From assembly GCF_000819685.1 (NCBI RefSeq), contig NZ_CDBR01000017.1:1-64000 (forward strand): 64,000 nucleotides of DNA. Direction: 5' to 3'. Position numbers and translations under genes: made by a program. Each line of letters starts with the position of its first letter. Position 1 is the first letter of the stretch. Positions 28,151-36,751 of the stretch are shown here, one piece after another. Origin of the DNA: Aeromonas allosaccharophila (GTDB lineage Bacteria > Pseudomonadota > Gammaproteobacteria > Enterobacterales > Aeromonadaceae). The notes below the pieces were generated by a model. That model saw only the letters and a program-made list of their open reading frames with translations. It had not been told where the DNA came from and did no database searches.

Positions 28151-29077
28151 ATGTCTATGTTGAAATTCATTTTTAAACGGCTATTGGAAGCGATCCCGAC
28201 TCTGCTGGTCTTGATCACCGTCTCTTTCTTTATGATGCGTTTCGCCCCGGGTAACCCCTTTACCAGCGAGCGCTCACTGCCCCCCGAAGTCATCGCCAAC
28301 ATCGAGGCCAAATACGGGCTCGACAAACCCATTGGCATGCAATATCTCACCTACCTGGGTAACCTGGTGCAGGGTGATTTGGGGCCCTCTTTCAAATACA
28401 AGGATTTCACCGTCAATGATCTGGTGAGTCAGGCGTTGCCTGTGTCTGCCAAGATCGGGACCGCGGCCTTCTTCTTCGCCGTGCTGCTGGGGGTCACCTT
28501 CGGCACCATTGCTGCCCTGAAACAGAACACCATCATCGACTATCTGCTGATGTCGTCGGCCATGGCCGGGGTGGTGATACCGGGCTTTGTGCTGGCGCCC
28601 TTGCTGGTGCTGTTTTTCAGTATTCATCTGGGCTGGTTCCCTGCCGGTGGCTGGCAGGGTGGCGGTGTGCAGTTTATGGTGCTGCCGGTGTTTGGCATGA
28701 TGATGTACTACATCTCCGCGATCTCGCGGATCATGCGGGGCAGCATGATCGAGACCATGAACTCCAACTTCATCCGTACCGCCCGTGCCAAGGGCTTGCC
28801 GCTGCGCCATATCATCCTGAAACACGCGCTGCGTCCGGCCATGCTGCCGGTGGTCTCCTATCTGGGCCCGGCCTTTGTCGGCATCATCACAGGTTCCGTG
28901 GTGATCGAGACCATCTTCGGCCTGCCGGGGATCGGTCAGCTGTTCGTCAACGGTGCCCTTAACCGTGATTACTCCATGGTGCTCGGTCTGACCATTCTGG
29001 TCGGCGCCCTCACCATCACCTTTAACGCTGTGGTCGATATTCTCTACGCCTTTATCGATCCCAAGATCCGTTACTAA
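28151..29077 (+). CDS. oppB: Oligopeptide ABC transporter permease OppB
   Basis: Inner-membrane permease of 308 aa with six predicted membrane helices. The ABC-permease EAA loop is visible (NSNFIRTARAKGLPLRHII...ALRPAMLPV), as is the conserved end VDILYAFIDPKIRY. It forms the channel with OppC. Two in-frame ATGs (28151 and 28157) are both compatible with the AGGACAGG ribosome site. The second gives the exact E. coli-type start MLKFI. Confidence 0.95.
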   Translation: MSMLKFIFKRLLEAIPTLLVLITVSFFMMRFAPGNPFTSERSLPPEVIANIEAKYGLDKPIGMQYLTYLGNLVQGDLGPSFKYKDFTVNDLVSQALPVSAKIGTAAFFFAVLLGVTFGTIAALKQNTIIDYLLMSSAMAGVVIPGFVLAPLLVLFFSIHLGWFPAGGWQGGGVQFMVLPVFGMMMYYISAISRIMRGSMIETMNSNFIRTARAKGLPLRHIILKHALRPAMLPVVSYLGPAFVGIITGSVVIETIFGLPGIGQLFVNGALNRDYSMVLGLTILVGALTITFNAVVDILYAFIDPKIRY

Positions 29078-29091
29078 TTCGGGAGTTCATC

Positions 29092-30003
29092 ATGGTTGTT
29101 TCAACTGAAAAACGCGATGCCGTCGAGGCGTTCGCGCAAAAAGTAGAAGTGGTGGAGGGGCGCTCCCTGTGGAAGGATGCCCGTCGCCGTTTCCTGCGCA
29201 ACAAGGCGGCACTGACCAGCCTGATCATTCTGACCATCATCGGTCTGGCGGTCATCTTTGGCCCCCATCTGTCCCAATACACCTTTGACGATCCGGACTG
29301 GGGTGCGATGCAGTCGCCGCCGGATATGGAAGCGGGTCACTACTTCGGCACCGACAGTCTGGGGCGCGATCTGTTTGTGCGTACCCTCTTGGGCGGCCGT
29401 ATCTCCCTGATGGTCGGCATCATGGGCGCCATGGTGGCGGTCATCATCGGCACCCTGTATGGCGCGGCCTCCGGCTTTATCGGTGGTCGGGTCGACAGCC
29501 TGATGATGCGGGTACTGGAGATCCTCAACGCCTTCCCCTTCATGTTCTTCGTCATCATGCTGGTCACCTTCTTTGGTCGCAATCTGGCGCTCATCTTTAT
29601 CGCCATCGGGGCGGTGAGCTGGCTCGACATGGCGCGGATCGTGCGCGGCCAGACCCTGAGTCTCAAGAGCAAGGAGTTTATCGAGGCGGCCCACGTCTGT
29701 GGCGTCTCCAAGTGGAAGATCATCACCCGTCACATCGTACCGAACGTACTCGGTATCGTGGCCGTTTACGCCACCTTGCTGGTGCCGGGCATGATCATGT
29801 TTGAATCCTTCCTGAGTTTCCTGGGCCTTGGTGTTCAGGAACCGATGACCAGCTGGGGTGCCCTGCTGGATGAAGGCTCCAAGTCGATGGAAGTGGCCAT
29901 CTGGCAACTGCTGTTCCCCGCCTGCTTTATGGTGGTGACCCTGTTTTGCTTCAACTTCCTCGGGGATGGTCTGCGTGACGCCCTCGATCCGAAAGATCGT
30001 TAA
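29092..30003 (+). CDS. oppC: Oligopeptide ABC transporter permease OppC
   Basis: A 303-aa inner-membrane permease. It has an N-terminal cytoplasmic tail with a WKDARRRFLRNKAA block, then a periplasmic segment ending FGTDSLGRDLFVR. Six membrane helices follow, with the EAA loop SKEFIEAAHVCGVSKWKII. It partners OppB. It starts 14 bases after the oppB stop with a GGGAG ribosome site. Confidence 0.95.
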   Translation: MVVSTEKRDAVEAFAQKVEVVEGRSLWKDARRRFLRNKAALTSLIILTIIGLAVIFGPHLSQYTFDDPDWGAMQSPPDMEAGHYFGTDSLGRDLFVRTLLGGRISLMVGIMGAMVAVIIGTLYGAASGFIGGRVDSLMMRVLEILNAFPFMFFVIMLVTFFGRNLALIFIAIGAVSWLDMARIVRGQTLSLKSKEFIEAAHVCGVSKWKIITRHIVPNVLGIVAVYATLLVPGMIMFESFLSFLGLGVQEPMTSWGALLDEGSKSMEVAIWQLLFPACFMVVTLFCFNFLGDGLRDALDPKDR

Positions 30004-30057
30004 TCGAGCATCGGATCGACAGGAAAGCATCACGAAAGATCGATAAGGAGTTTTTAT

Positions 30058-31038
30058 ATGAAGTTACTGGATGTGAAAGATCTGCGGGTCGAGTTCAAGA
30101 CCCCGGACGGCAATGTGGTGGCGGTCAACGACCTCAACTTCTCCCTCGCCGCGGGCGAGACCCTGGGGATCGTGGGTGAGTCAGGCTCTGGCAAGTCCCA
30201 GACTGCCTTTGCCATCATGGGCCTGCTGGCCAAAAACGGCATTATTACCGGTTCCGCCAAGTTTCAGGGGGAGGAGATCCTCAACCTGCCGGAGTCCAAG
30301 CTCAACAAGATCCGCTCCGAGAAGATCGCCATGATCTTTCAGGACCCCATGACCTCGCTGAACCCCTACATGAAGGTGAAGGATCAGCTGATGGAAGTGC
30401 TGATGCTGCACAAAGGGGTAAGCAAGGCGGAAGCGTTCGAAGAGTCGGTGCGGATGCTCGATGCGGTGAAAATTCCCGAAGCGCGCAAGCGGATGGGGAT
30501 GTATCCCCACGAGTTCTCCGGCGGCATGCGTCAGCGGGTGATGATCGCCATGGCGCTGCTCTGCCGGCCGCAATTGCTGATCGCCGATGAGCCGACCACA
30601 GCGCTCGACGTGACTGTACAGGCCCAGATCATGACCCTGATGAACGAGCTCAAGCGCGAGTTCAACACCGCCATCATCATGATCACCCACGACCTTGGCG
30701 TGGTTGCCGGTATCTGCAACAAGGTGCTGGTGATGTATGCCGGTCGTACCATGGAGTACGGCAAGGTAGACGATATCTTCTATCGCCCGAGCCACCCCTA
30801 CACCGAAGGCTTGCTGCGCGCCATTCCCCGTCTCGATACCGAAGGGGAAGTGCTGCCCACCATCCCGGGCAATCCGCCCAACCTGCTGCGTCTGCCGACC
30901 GGCTGCCCCTTCCAGGAGCGTTGCCACCGGGTCAGCGAGATTTGCGGCCAGCAGTCACCGATCCTGACCCCGTTCAACGACGGTCGGGAGCGTGCTTGCC
31001 ACTGGGTTTCGGATGCCATCAACAAGGGGGCCAACTAA
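30058..31038 (+). CDS. oppD: Oligopeptide ABC transporter ATPase OppD
   Basis: A 326-aa ABC ATPase. Walker A GESGSGKS is at 40-47, the signature FSGGMRQR at 153-160 and Walker B LLIADE at 173-178. The oligopeptide/dipeptide C-terminal domain has conserved cysteines (CPFQERC, ICGQQSP, RACHW). It energises peptide import with OppF. The stop is followed directly by the oppF ATG (no gap), indicating translational coupling. Confidence 0.96.
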   Translation: MKLLDVKDLRVEFKTPDGNVVAVNDLNFSLAAGETLGIVGESGSGKSQTAFAIMGLLAKNGIITGSAKFQGEEILNLPESKLNKIRSEKIAMIFQDPMTSLNPYMKVKDQLMEVLMLHKGVSKAEAFEESVRMLDAVKIPEARKRMGMYPHEFSGGMRQRVMIAMALLCRPQLLIADEPTTALDVTVQAQIMTLMNELKREFNTAIIMITHDLGVVAGICNKVLVMYAGRTMEYGKVDDIFYRPSHPYTEGLLRAIPRLDTEGEVLPTIPGNPPNLLRLPTGCPFQERCHRVSEICGQQSPILTPFNDGRERACHWVSDAINKGAN

Positions 31039-32034
31039 ATGGGTGCCGACAAAAAATTGCTGTTGGAAGTGTCTGACCTCAAGGTCCACTTCAGTATCAA
31101 GAGTGGCAAGGCGTGGCCCTGGGCCAAGCCGTCTGATCTGAAAGCAGTCGATGGCGTGACCATGCGTCTCTACGAAGGGGAGACCCTGGGAGTCGTAGGC
31201 GAGTCCGGCTGCGGCAAGTCGACCTTTGCCCGCGCCATCATCGGTCTGGTACCGGCCACCGATGGCAAGGTGGTGTGGCTCGGCGATGACCTCACCAAGC
31301 TTGACCAGAATGCCCTGCGCGAGAAGCGCAAAGAGATCCAGATGATCTTCCAGGACCCGCTGGCCTCGTTGAACCCGCGCATGACCATCGGCGACATCAT
31401 CGCCGAGCCGCTCATCACCTTCTACCCGAAGCTGCCACGGGAAGAGGTGAAGGAGAAGGTGCGCGCCATGATGAGCAAGGTCGGGTTGCTGCCCAACCTG
31501 GTCAACCGCTACCCGCACGAGTTCTCCGGCGGCCAGTGCCAGCGGATCGGGATTGCCCGGGCGCTGATCCTCGAGCCCAAGATGATCATCTGTGACGAGC
31601 CGGTCTCGGCGCTCGATGTCTCCATTCAGGCGCAGGTGGTCAACCTGCTCAAGTCGCTGCAAAAGGAGATGGGGCTGTCGCTCATCTTCATCGCTCACGA
31701 TCTGTCGGTGGTCAAACATATCTCCGATCGGGTGCTGGTGATGTATCTGGGCAACGCCGTCGAGCTGGGAACCCGCAAGGAGATCTTCGCCAATCCGTTG
31801 CACCCTTACACCAAGGCGCTGATGTCAGCGGTGCCGATCCCGGACCCGGAGCTGGAGCGCAACAAGGTGATCCAGATCCTGGAGGGGGACTTGCCCTCAC
31901 CGATGAATCCACCGTCCGGTTGCGTGTTCCGTACTCGCTGCCCGGTGGCAGGCCCCGAGTGCGCCAAGACCCGGCCCGTGCTGGAGGGGAATTTCGATCA
32001 CGCGGTCTCCTGCCTCAAGGTCGATCCGCTCTGA
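31039..32034 (+). CDS. oppF: Oligopeptide ABC transporter ATPase OppF
   Basis: A 331-aa ABC ATPase paired with OppD. Walker A GESGCGKS is at 54-61, the signature FSGGQCQR at 162-169 and Walker B MIICDE at 182-187, followed by the OppDF C-terminal domain with CVFRTRCPVAGPEC. Immediately adjacent to oppD and last in the opp operon, with a terminator after it. Confidence 0.96.
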   Translation: MGADKKLLLEVSDLKVHFSIKSGKAWPWAKPSDLKAVDGVTMRLYEGETLGVVGESGCGKSTFARAIIGLVPATDGKVVWLGDDLTKLDQNALREKRKEIQMIFQDPLASLNPRMTIGDIIAEPLITFYPKLPREEVKEKVRAMMSKVGLLPNLVNRYPHEFSGGQCQRIGIARALILEPKMIICDEPVSALDVSIQAQVVNLLKSLQKEMGLSLIFIAHDLSVVKHISDRVLVMYLGNAVELGTRKEIFANPLHPYTKALMSAVPIPDPELERNKVIQILEGDLPSPMNPPSGCVFRTRCPVAGPECAKTRPVLEGNFDHAVSCLKVDPL

Positions 32035-32057
32035 TGGGGATATCTTGAACTTGTTTA

Positions 32058-32090
32058 CGGGGCTCCTTGATGGAGCCCCGATTTATTTTT
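32058..32090 (+). terminator. Intrinsic terminator of the opp operon
   Basis: CGGGGCTCC/GGAGCCCCG hairpin followed by ATTTATTTTT, 23 bases after the oppF stop. Confidence 0.85.
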
Positions 32091-32145
32091 GACGACAGTG
32101 AAGATGCCTCTTGGCGTTATCTTTTCCCGCTGTTAATATCCGCCG

Positions 32146-32270
32146 CACAAGGGGAGTAACTTCTCGCCGGTTTGTCGTCATTACGGTGCACCCATATCCT
32201 GCAGTGCACCCGGCAGCCGGGCAGTTGATGAAAATCAGCTGTAAGTGAGACCTTGCCGAGAGGCAAGGTG
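32146..32270 (+). ncRNA. yybP-ykoY manganese riboswitch aptamer
   Basis: The leader of alx carries the diagnostic elements of the yybP-ykoY (Mn2+) riboswitch. GGGGAGTA is at 32151-32158, followed by TTCTCGCCGG. The CCCGGCAGCCGGGCAG segment is at 32209-32224, and AAGTGAGACCTTGCC at about 32243-32257. P1 can form between CAAGG (32148-32152) and CCTTG (32251-32255). The same CCTTG is also part of a perfect 8-bp hairpin ACCTTGCC/GGCAAGGT (32250-32269), so the two structures exclude each other. Family knowledge: this class senses Mn2+ and controls alx and mntP in enterobacteria. Confidence 0.88.
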
Positions 32271-32286
32271 TATCTGCTCCAAACGC

Positions 32287-32323
32287 AAACCCACGCCTCT
32301 CGGTCGTGGGTTTTGTCGTTTTT
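32287..32323 (+). promoter_or_regulatory. Terminator-like expression platform of the riboswitch
   Basis: AAACCCACG/CGTGGGTTT (32287-32295 with 32305-32313) followed by TTTT-GTCG-TTTTT, ending just before the alx ribosome site (GGGAGAAG, 32324-32331). Its loop and closing base (32295-32303) are a perfect 9-base complement to 32256-32264 within the aptamer-proximal hairpin. That allows an alternative antiterminating pairing. Confidence 0.6.
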
Positions 32324-32336
32324 GGGAGAAGTGAAA

Positions 32337-33281
32337 ATGGGTGAATGGTGGATGTGGACCGGTTTCTTCAGCATAGTGCTGGTCCTGTTATGGATAGACA
32401 TACGCTTTGTTGGTGGCGGCAAGTCACACAAGGTGTCTCTCAAAGAGGCGGGTGTCTGGTCCCTCATCTGGATCAGTGTGGCCCTGCTCTTCAACCTCGC
32501 GATCTGGCTCTGGCTGGATCACAGCGCAGGCCGTGAAATCGCCAACCAGAAAGGGCTGGAGTTCCTTACCGGCTACCTTATCGAGAAAGCGCTGGCGGTG
32601 GACAACGTCTTCGTCTGGCTGATGCTGTTTGGCTACTTTGCTATTCCGGCCGAGCTGCAGCGCCGGGTGCTGCTGTACGGGGTACTGGGTGCCATCGTGA
32701 TGCGTGCCGGTATGGTGTTCGCGGGCAGCTGGCTCATCGAGCAGTTCCACTGGATCCTCTATCTGTTCGGCGCCTTCTTGCTGCTGACCGGTGCCAAGAT
32801 GCTGTGGGCGGCCGACAAGGAGCCTGACTTGGCCAACAACCCGCTGCTGGGCTGGATGCGCCGTCGCTTCAAGGTGACCGAGACCCTGGAAGGGGAGAAG
32901 TTCTTCGTCTGGCGCGACGGTGTGCGTTATGCCACTCCGCTGCTGCTCATTCTGGTGCTGGTGGAGGTGAGCGACCTCATCTTCGCGGTGGACAGTATCC
33001 CGGCCATCTTCGCGGTGACTACGGATCCCTTCATCGTGCTGACCTCCAACATCTTCGCCATCATGGGTCTGCGTGCCATGTACTTCCTGCTGGCCGGTGT
33101 GGCTGATCGCTTTGCCCTGCTGAAGTACGGTCTGGCGCTGATCCTGATGTTTATCGGGGTCAAGATGCTGCTGCTGGATATCTTCAAGATCCCGACCGGC
33201 ATTGCATTGGGCGTAGTTGCGTTGATCCTGCTGGCATCCATGGGGTTGAGTCTGTTTGTGACCCGCAAAAAGGCGGCGTGA
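32337..33281 (+). CDS. alx: TerC/Alx-family membrane protein (manganese-related)
   Basis: A 314-aa inner-membrane protein with about nine hydrophobic segments. TerC-family acidic motifs are FLTGYLIEKALAVDNVFVWL (with Glu and Asp) and LVEVSDLIFAVDSIPAIFAV. It is very similar to E. coli Alx, implicated in Mn2+ handling and alkaline response. The riboswitch leader fits manganese control. The start at 32337 follows the GGGAGAAG ribosome site; the frame open from 32253 runs through the riboswitch and is rejected. The last 33 codons are repeated twice more downstream (33311-33541). Confidence 0.9.
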   Translation: MGEWWMWTGFFSIVLVLLWIDIRFVGGGKSHKVSLKEAGVWSLIWISVALLFNLAIWLWLDHSAGREIANQKGLEFLTGYLIEKALAVDNVFVWLMLFGYFAIPAELQRRVLLYGVLGAIVMRAGMVFAGSWLIEQFHWILYLFGAFLLLTGAKMLWAADKEPDLANNPLLGWMRRRFKVTETLEGEKFFVWRDGVRYATPLLLILVLVEVSDLIFAVDSIPAIFAVTTDPFIVLTSNIFAIMGLRAMYFLLAGVADRFALLKYGLALILMFIGVKMLLLDIFKIPTGIALGVVALILLASMGLSLFVTRKKAA

Positions 33282-33541
33282 AGCGGCCTCAATCATCTCG
33301 GTGGGGTCTGTTCAAGATCCCCCTGAGTGACATTGCACTGGGTGTAGTTGCGCTGATCCTGCTGGCATCCATGGGGCTGAGTCTGTTTGTGACCCGTAAA
33401 AAGGCGGTGTGAAGCGGCCTCAATCATCTCGGTGGGGTCTGTTCAAAATCCCCCTGAGTGACATTGCACTGGGCGTAGTTGCGCTGATCCTGCTGGCATC
33501 CATGGGGTTGAGTCTGTTTGTGACCCGTAAAAAAGCCGCTT
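33183..33541 (+). repeat. Three tandem copies of the alx 3-prime end
   Basis: Copy 1 is the true gene end plus a 29-base spacer (33183-33310). Copy 2 spans 33311-33441. Copy 3 (33442-33541) ends with its own TGA. Each copy encodes FKIP(TG or LSD)IALGVVALILLASMG and a TRKKA(A/V) tail plus stop. Differences between copies 2 and 3 are nearly all synonymous. Copies 2 and 3 have CCC-CTG-AGT-GAC where copy 1 has CCG-ACC-GGC. The extra copies have no start codon or ribosome site and are not genes. Confidence 0.93.
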
Positions 33542-33572
33542 GAGCGCGGCAGACAATGAAGCAATAACAAAA

Positions 33573-33597
33573 ATGGGCTCCATAGGGGGCCCTTTTC
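33573..33597. terminator. Bidirectional terminator between alx and the racemase gene
   Basis: GGGCTCC/GGGGCCC hairpin (one G-T pair) with TTTT on the plus side and ATTTTTG on the minus side. It serves convergent alx and racemase transcripts. Confidence 0.65.
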
Positions 33598-33607
33598 ATG
33601 TCACGTA

Positions 33608-34834
33608 TCAGCGTTTGATCTTCTTGGGGTTGGTGTAGCCCCAGATGGTGTACATGTCCGCCAACAGGGCACCGTTGTACTCTTCCAGATCAGCCTGTTT
33701 TACTTCGGCTTCACCCTGACGGCCAAACAGCACCACCTCGTCACCGGGTTTCACCCCTTTGAGATCAGTGACGTCCACCATGATGGTGTTCATGGAGGTC
33801 TTGCCGACCACAGGCACCTTCTGACCCTGGATCAGCACATAGGCCTTGTTGCTGAGCGCACGGCGGTAGCCATCGGAGTAGCCCAGCGGCAGGTTGGCGA
33901 GCCAGGAGTCGCGCTTGAGGGTGAAGGTGCGGTCATAGCCGACGGTGTTGCCCGCCGGGTAGTGGTTGACCGAGGCGACCTGGGTCTTGAATGCCATCAC
34001 CCGCTTGTATTCGGTGTAGGAGGGGATGGAGTCACCGTAGAGCAGGCCACCCGGGCGAACCATGTCGAAGTAGGCATCCGGTACTTCCAGGGTGGCGAAG
34101 GAGTTGGCGGCGTGGATGGTGATCTTGCTGCGATCCAGCTTGCCCGCTTCCAGCAGCCACTGGGAGTCCAGTTTGAACTGGGCCAGCCCCATCATGACGT
34201 CCTCTTTCTCTTCCACCGGGAAGTGGGTCATGATGCCGACCGGGGTGATCCCCTTGAGCTTGAGCATGGCCAGTGCATCCTGCTTGGCATCGGCCAGACG
34301 TAAGTCGATGCCGTTGCGGCTCATGCCGGCAGAGTTGAGACCTATATGTACCGGAATATTGGTGTGGTGGCGCTGGGCGATGTCAGCGATCCCCTGGGCA
34401 CTCACCAGACTGCCGATCAGCTCTTCCATCTTGTAGGGCAGCGCCTGCTCCACTTCGGCCGGTGTGGCGGCACGCACCCGCATCAGACGGCCGGTAAAGC
34501 CCTTCTCGCGGGCGACGCGCGCCTCTTCGTTGCTGGCGATGCCGATGCAGGGGATATTGGCCTTGACCACGGAGGGGACCAGCAGGTCGATGCCATGACC
34601 ATAGGCGTCTGCCTTCATGATGGCGCAGATCTGCGGACCCTTGTCACCGAGGCGATCCTTGAGGGTCTGGATATTGTGTTCGAAGGCGCCCAGATCCACT
34701 TCCAACCAGGCGTTGCTGGCGGTTTGCTCCTGACCGTTGCGATGATCCGTCGCAAGGGGCAGATAGGGAGCCGCAACGGCTTGGCCCGCGAGCAGGCCGA
34801 AGATCAGGGTGGCCAATAGCGTTTTCTTGTGCAT
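33608..34834 (-). CDS. bsr: Periplasmic broad-specificity amino-acid racemase
   Basis: A 408-aa fold-type III PLP racemase with a Sec signal peptide (MHKKTLLATLIFGLLAGQAVA), hence periplasmic, unlike housekeeping alanine racemases. The PLP lysine is Lys74 in CAIMKADAYGHG, and the catalytic Tyr is near residue 300 in TVGYDRTF. Cys70 and Cys96 are spaced as in the disulfide typical of the Bsr group, and N-S-A-G-M-S-R-N-G is at 167-175. Bsr enzymes of Vibrio and Aeromonas release non-canonical D-amino acids that remodel peptidoglycan. The substrate range is inferred from the family. Transcribed alone. Confidence 0.88.
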   Translation of the reverse strand: MHKKTLLATLIFGLLAGQAVAAPYLPLATDHRNGQEQTASNAWLEVDLGAFEHNIQTLKDRLGDKGPQICAIMKADAYGHGIDLLVPSVVKANIPCIGIASNEEARVAREKGFTGRLMRVRAATPAEVEQALPYKMEELIGSLVSAQGIADIAQRHHTNIPVHIGLNSAGMSRNGIDLRLADAKQDALAMLKLKGITPVGIMTHFPVEEKEDVMMGLAQFKLDSQWLLEAGKLDRSKITIHAANSFATLEVPDAYFDMVRPGGLLYGDSIPSYTEYKRVMAFKTQVASVNHYPAGNTVGYDRTFTLKRDSWLANLPLGYSDGYRRALSNKAYVLIQGQKVPVVGKTSMNTIMVDVTDLKGVKPGDEVVLFGRQGEAEVKQADLEEYNGALLADMYTIWGYTNPKKIKR

Positions 34835-35007
34835 GGTGATTCCTTTTTGTTGTTCGCGTTGGATAGTTTGGATGAGAGCGTCAACATTGGCTGTGGTCTA
34901 ACGACAACTTGTTGTTATTATTATGATCTTTGTCACTCTCAACAGGCGCTGACTGGTTGGGAGTCTACCGCAACACGGGGTCGGCTGACACTTGTCAGGG
35001 GAATAAA

Positions 35008-35457
35008 ATGGTCAATCTTGAGTTACGTTTGCCACCACCGCTGATCTTCCTGCTCTGTGCGGGAACCATGTGGTGGCTAAGAGGGGAGAGCCAGCCCGGT
35101 ATCTGGGCAATGGTGCTGATGGCTGCGCTGATCGTGGTAGGGGCCATCATGGGCTTTGGCGCCCTGCAACGGTTTCGTCACCATCAGACCACGGTCAGTC
35201 CCACCAGGCCTCAGCACACCAGCCGTCTGGTGACCTGTGGCGTCTATCGCTTCAGCCGCAATCCCATGTATCTGGGGCTGCTCTGCTGGCTGGCCGCCTG
35301 GGGCTGTTATCTCGGTGGAATCTGGGTCTGGGTTGGGCCAATCGTGTTGGTGGGCTGGTTGACCCGTTTCCAGATCGTGCCGGAGGAGCGGCTGCTGCGC
35401 GCCCGCTTCGGCGACGAGTATGTGGCGTATTGCCAGCGCGTTCGCCGCTGGTGCTGA
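35008..35457 (+). CDS. Isoprenylcysteine methyltransferase-like membrane protein
   Basis: A 149-aa protein with about four membrane helices and the ICMT/PEMT-type C-terminal block: TCGVYRFSRNPMYLGLL, then a hydrophobic hairpin, then VPEERLLRARFGDEYVAYCQRVRRW. Bacterial members are SAM-dependent methyltransferases of unknown substrate. The start at 35008 follows AGGGGAA. The frame open from 34930 has no ribosome site at its start. Single gene. Confidence 0.82.
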   Translation: MVNLELRLPPPLIFLLCAGTMWWLRGESQPGIWAMVLMAALIVVGAIMGFGALQRFRHHQTTVSPTRPQHTSRLVTCGVYRFSRNPMYLGLLCWLAAWGCYLGGIWVWVGPIVLVGWLTRFQIVPEERLLRARFGDEYVAYCQRVRRWC

Positions 35458-35513
35458 AGGGCAGTAACCTGTGCGGGGTGAGCGGATAAACCGGATGGGG
35501 TGTGCCGGATAAA

Positions 35514-35541
35514 GAGAACCCCGGGCAGGCCCGGGGTTCTC
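35514..35541. terminator. Strong hairpin between convergent genes
   Basis: A perfect 12-bp stem (35514-35525 with 35530-35541) with a four-base loop, between the methyltransferase-like gene and the PilU-type gene. The T tracts are short on both sides (TCTCTTTA on the minus strand). Confidence 0.7.
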
Positions 35542-35553
35542 GCTGGTGGCAGA

Positions 35554-36693
35554 TTAGAACATATCGTCTTTCTCGTCCTTGGTGGGTTCGAGGCTCCAGC
35601 CGGTGGCATCGCTGCTGCTGGCAATCTGTCCCTTCTCCTTCCACAGCTTGATCTTGAGGCGCAGGTTGTTGGCCGAGTCGGCGTTCTTCACTGCTTCCTC
35701 CTCCTCGATCACCCCTTCCACCACCAGATCGAACAGGGCGCTGTCGAAGGTGACCATGCCGAGCGCCTTGGATTTTTCCATCACCTCTTTCAGGCCGCCA
35801 AATTCGCCGCGCTTGATCATGTCGCGGATGGTGTGGGTGCCGAGCATGATCTCCACCGCGGCCCGGCGGCCGCCATCGGTGGTTTTCACCAGCCGCTGCG
35901 AGACAAAGGCCTTGAGGTTGTTGCCCAGATCGTTGAGCAACTGCGGACGGCGCTCCTCGGGGAAGAAGTTGATGATACGATCCAGCGCCTGGTTGGCGTT
36001 GTTGGCGTGCAGGGTGGAGATGGCAAGGTGGCCGGTTTCGGAGAAGGCCAGCGCATGCTCCATGGTCTCGCGGTCGCGAATTTCACCGATCAGGATCACG
36101 TCCGGCGCCTGACGCAGGGTGTTTTTCAGCGCAGCGTGGAAGCTGCGGGTATCGACCCCCACTTCCCGCTGATTGATGATGCTCTTGCGGTGGCGATGAA
36201 CGAACTCCACCGGATCCTCGATGGTGATGATGTGGCCGCCGCTGTTGCGGTTGCGGTGGTCGATCAGTGCCGCCAGCGAGGTCGATTTGCCCGAGCCGGT
36301 GCCGCCGACAAACAGCACCAGTCCCCGTTTCTCCATGATGGTGTCGAGCAATACAGGCGGGAGTTTCAGGTCTTCAAAGCGGGGGATTTCGGTCTTGATG
36401 TTGCGCGCCACCAGGGAGACTTCGTTGCGCTGCTTGAAGATGTTGACCCGAAAGCGGCCGATCTGGGGCAGGGAGATGGCGAGGTTCATCTCCAGCTCCT
36501 TGTCAAACTGCAGTTTCTGCTCGCCATCCATGATCTCGGCGGCGATCCGTGCCACCTCTCCCGGCTCCAGCGGCGTTTCATTCAGGGGGCGCAGGCCGCC
36601 GTTGAACTTGGCGCAGGGAGGGGCGCCGGTCGACAGATAGAGGTCTGAGCCATCCTGCTTGGCCAGGATCTGTAACATGTCTCGCAATTCCAT
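35554..36693 (-). CDS. pilU: PilT/PilU-type twitching-motility ATPase
   Basis: A 379-aa secretion-superfamily ATPase. Walker A GGTGSGKST is at 130-138. The Asp box is IITIEDPVEF, Walker B is around DVILIGEIRDRET, and the His box is LAISTLHANNANQALDRI. The EKRGLVLFVGGTGSGKSTSL and HRHRKSIINQREVG segments and the length favour PilU over PilT. PilU works with PilT in type IV pilus retraction. No pilT or other pilus gene is adjacent here, unlike the common pilT-pilU pair. The downstream membrane gene is unrelated. Confidence 0.82.
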   Translation of the reverse strand: MELRDMLQILAKQDGSDLYLSTGAPPCAKFNGGLRPLNETPLEPGEVARIAAEIMDGEQKLQFDKELEMNLAISLPQIGRFRVNIFKQRNEVSLVARNIKTEIPRFEDLKLPPVLLDTIMEKRGLVLFVGGTGSGKSTSLAALIDHRNRNSGGHIITIEDPVEFVHRHRKSIINQREVGVDTRSFHAALKNTLRQAPDVILIGEIRDRETMEHALAFSETGHLAISTLHANNANQALDRIINFFPEERRPQLLNDLGNNLKAFVSQRLVKTTDGGRRAAVEIMLGTHTIRDMIKRGEFGGLKEVMEKSKALGMVTFDSALFDLVVEGVIEEEEAVKNADSANNLRLKIKLWKEKGQIASSSDATGWSLEPTKDEKDDMF

Positions 36694-36751
36694 TTTTTTG
36701 CCTCGTCGATCAATGAGATGCCATGAGCGGGATGATATTGAGTGTACAGCG

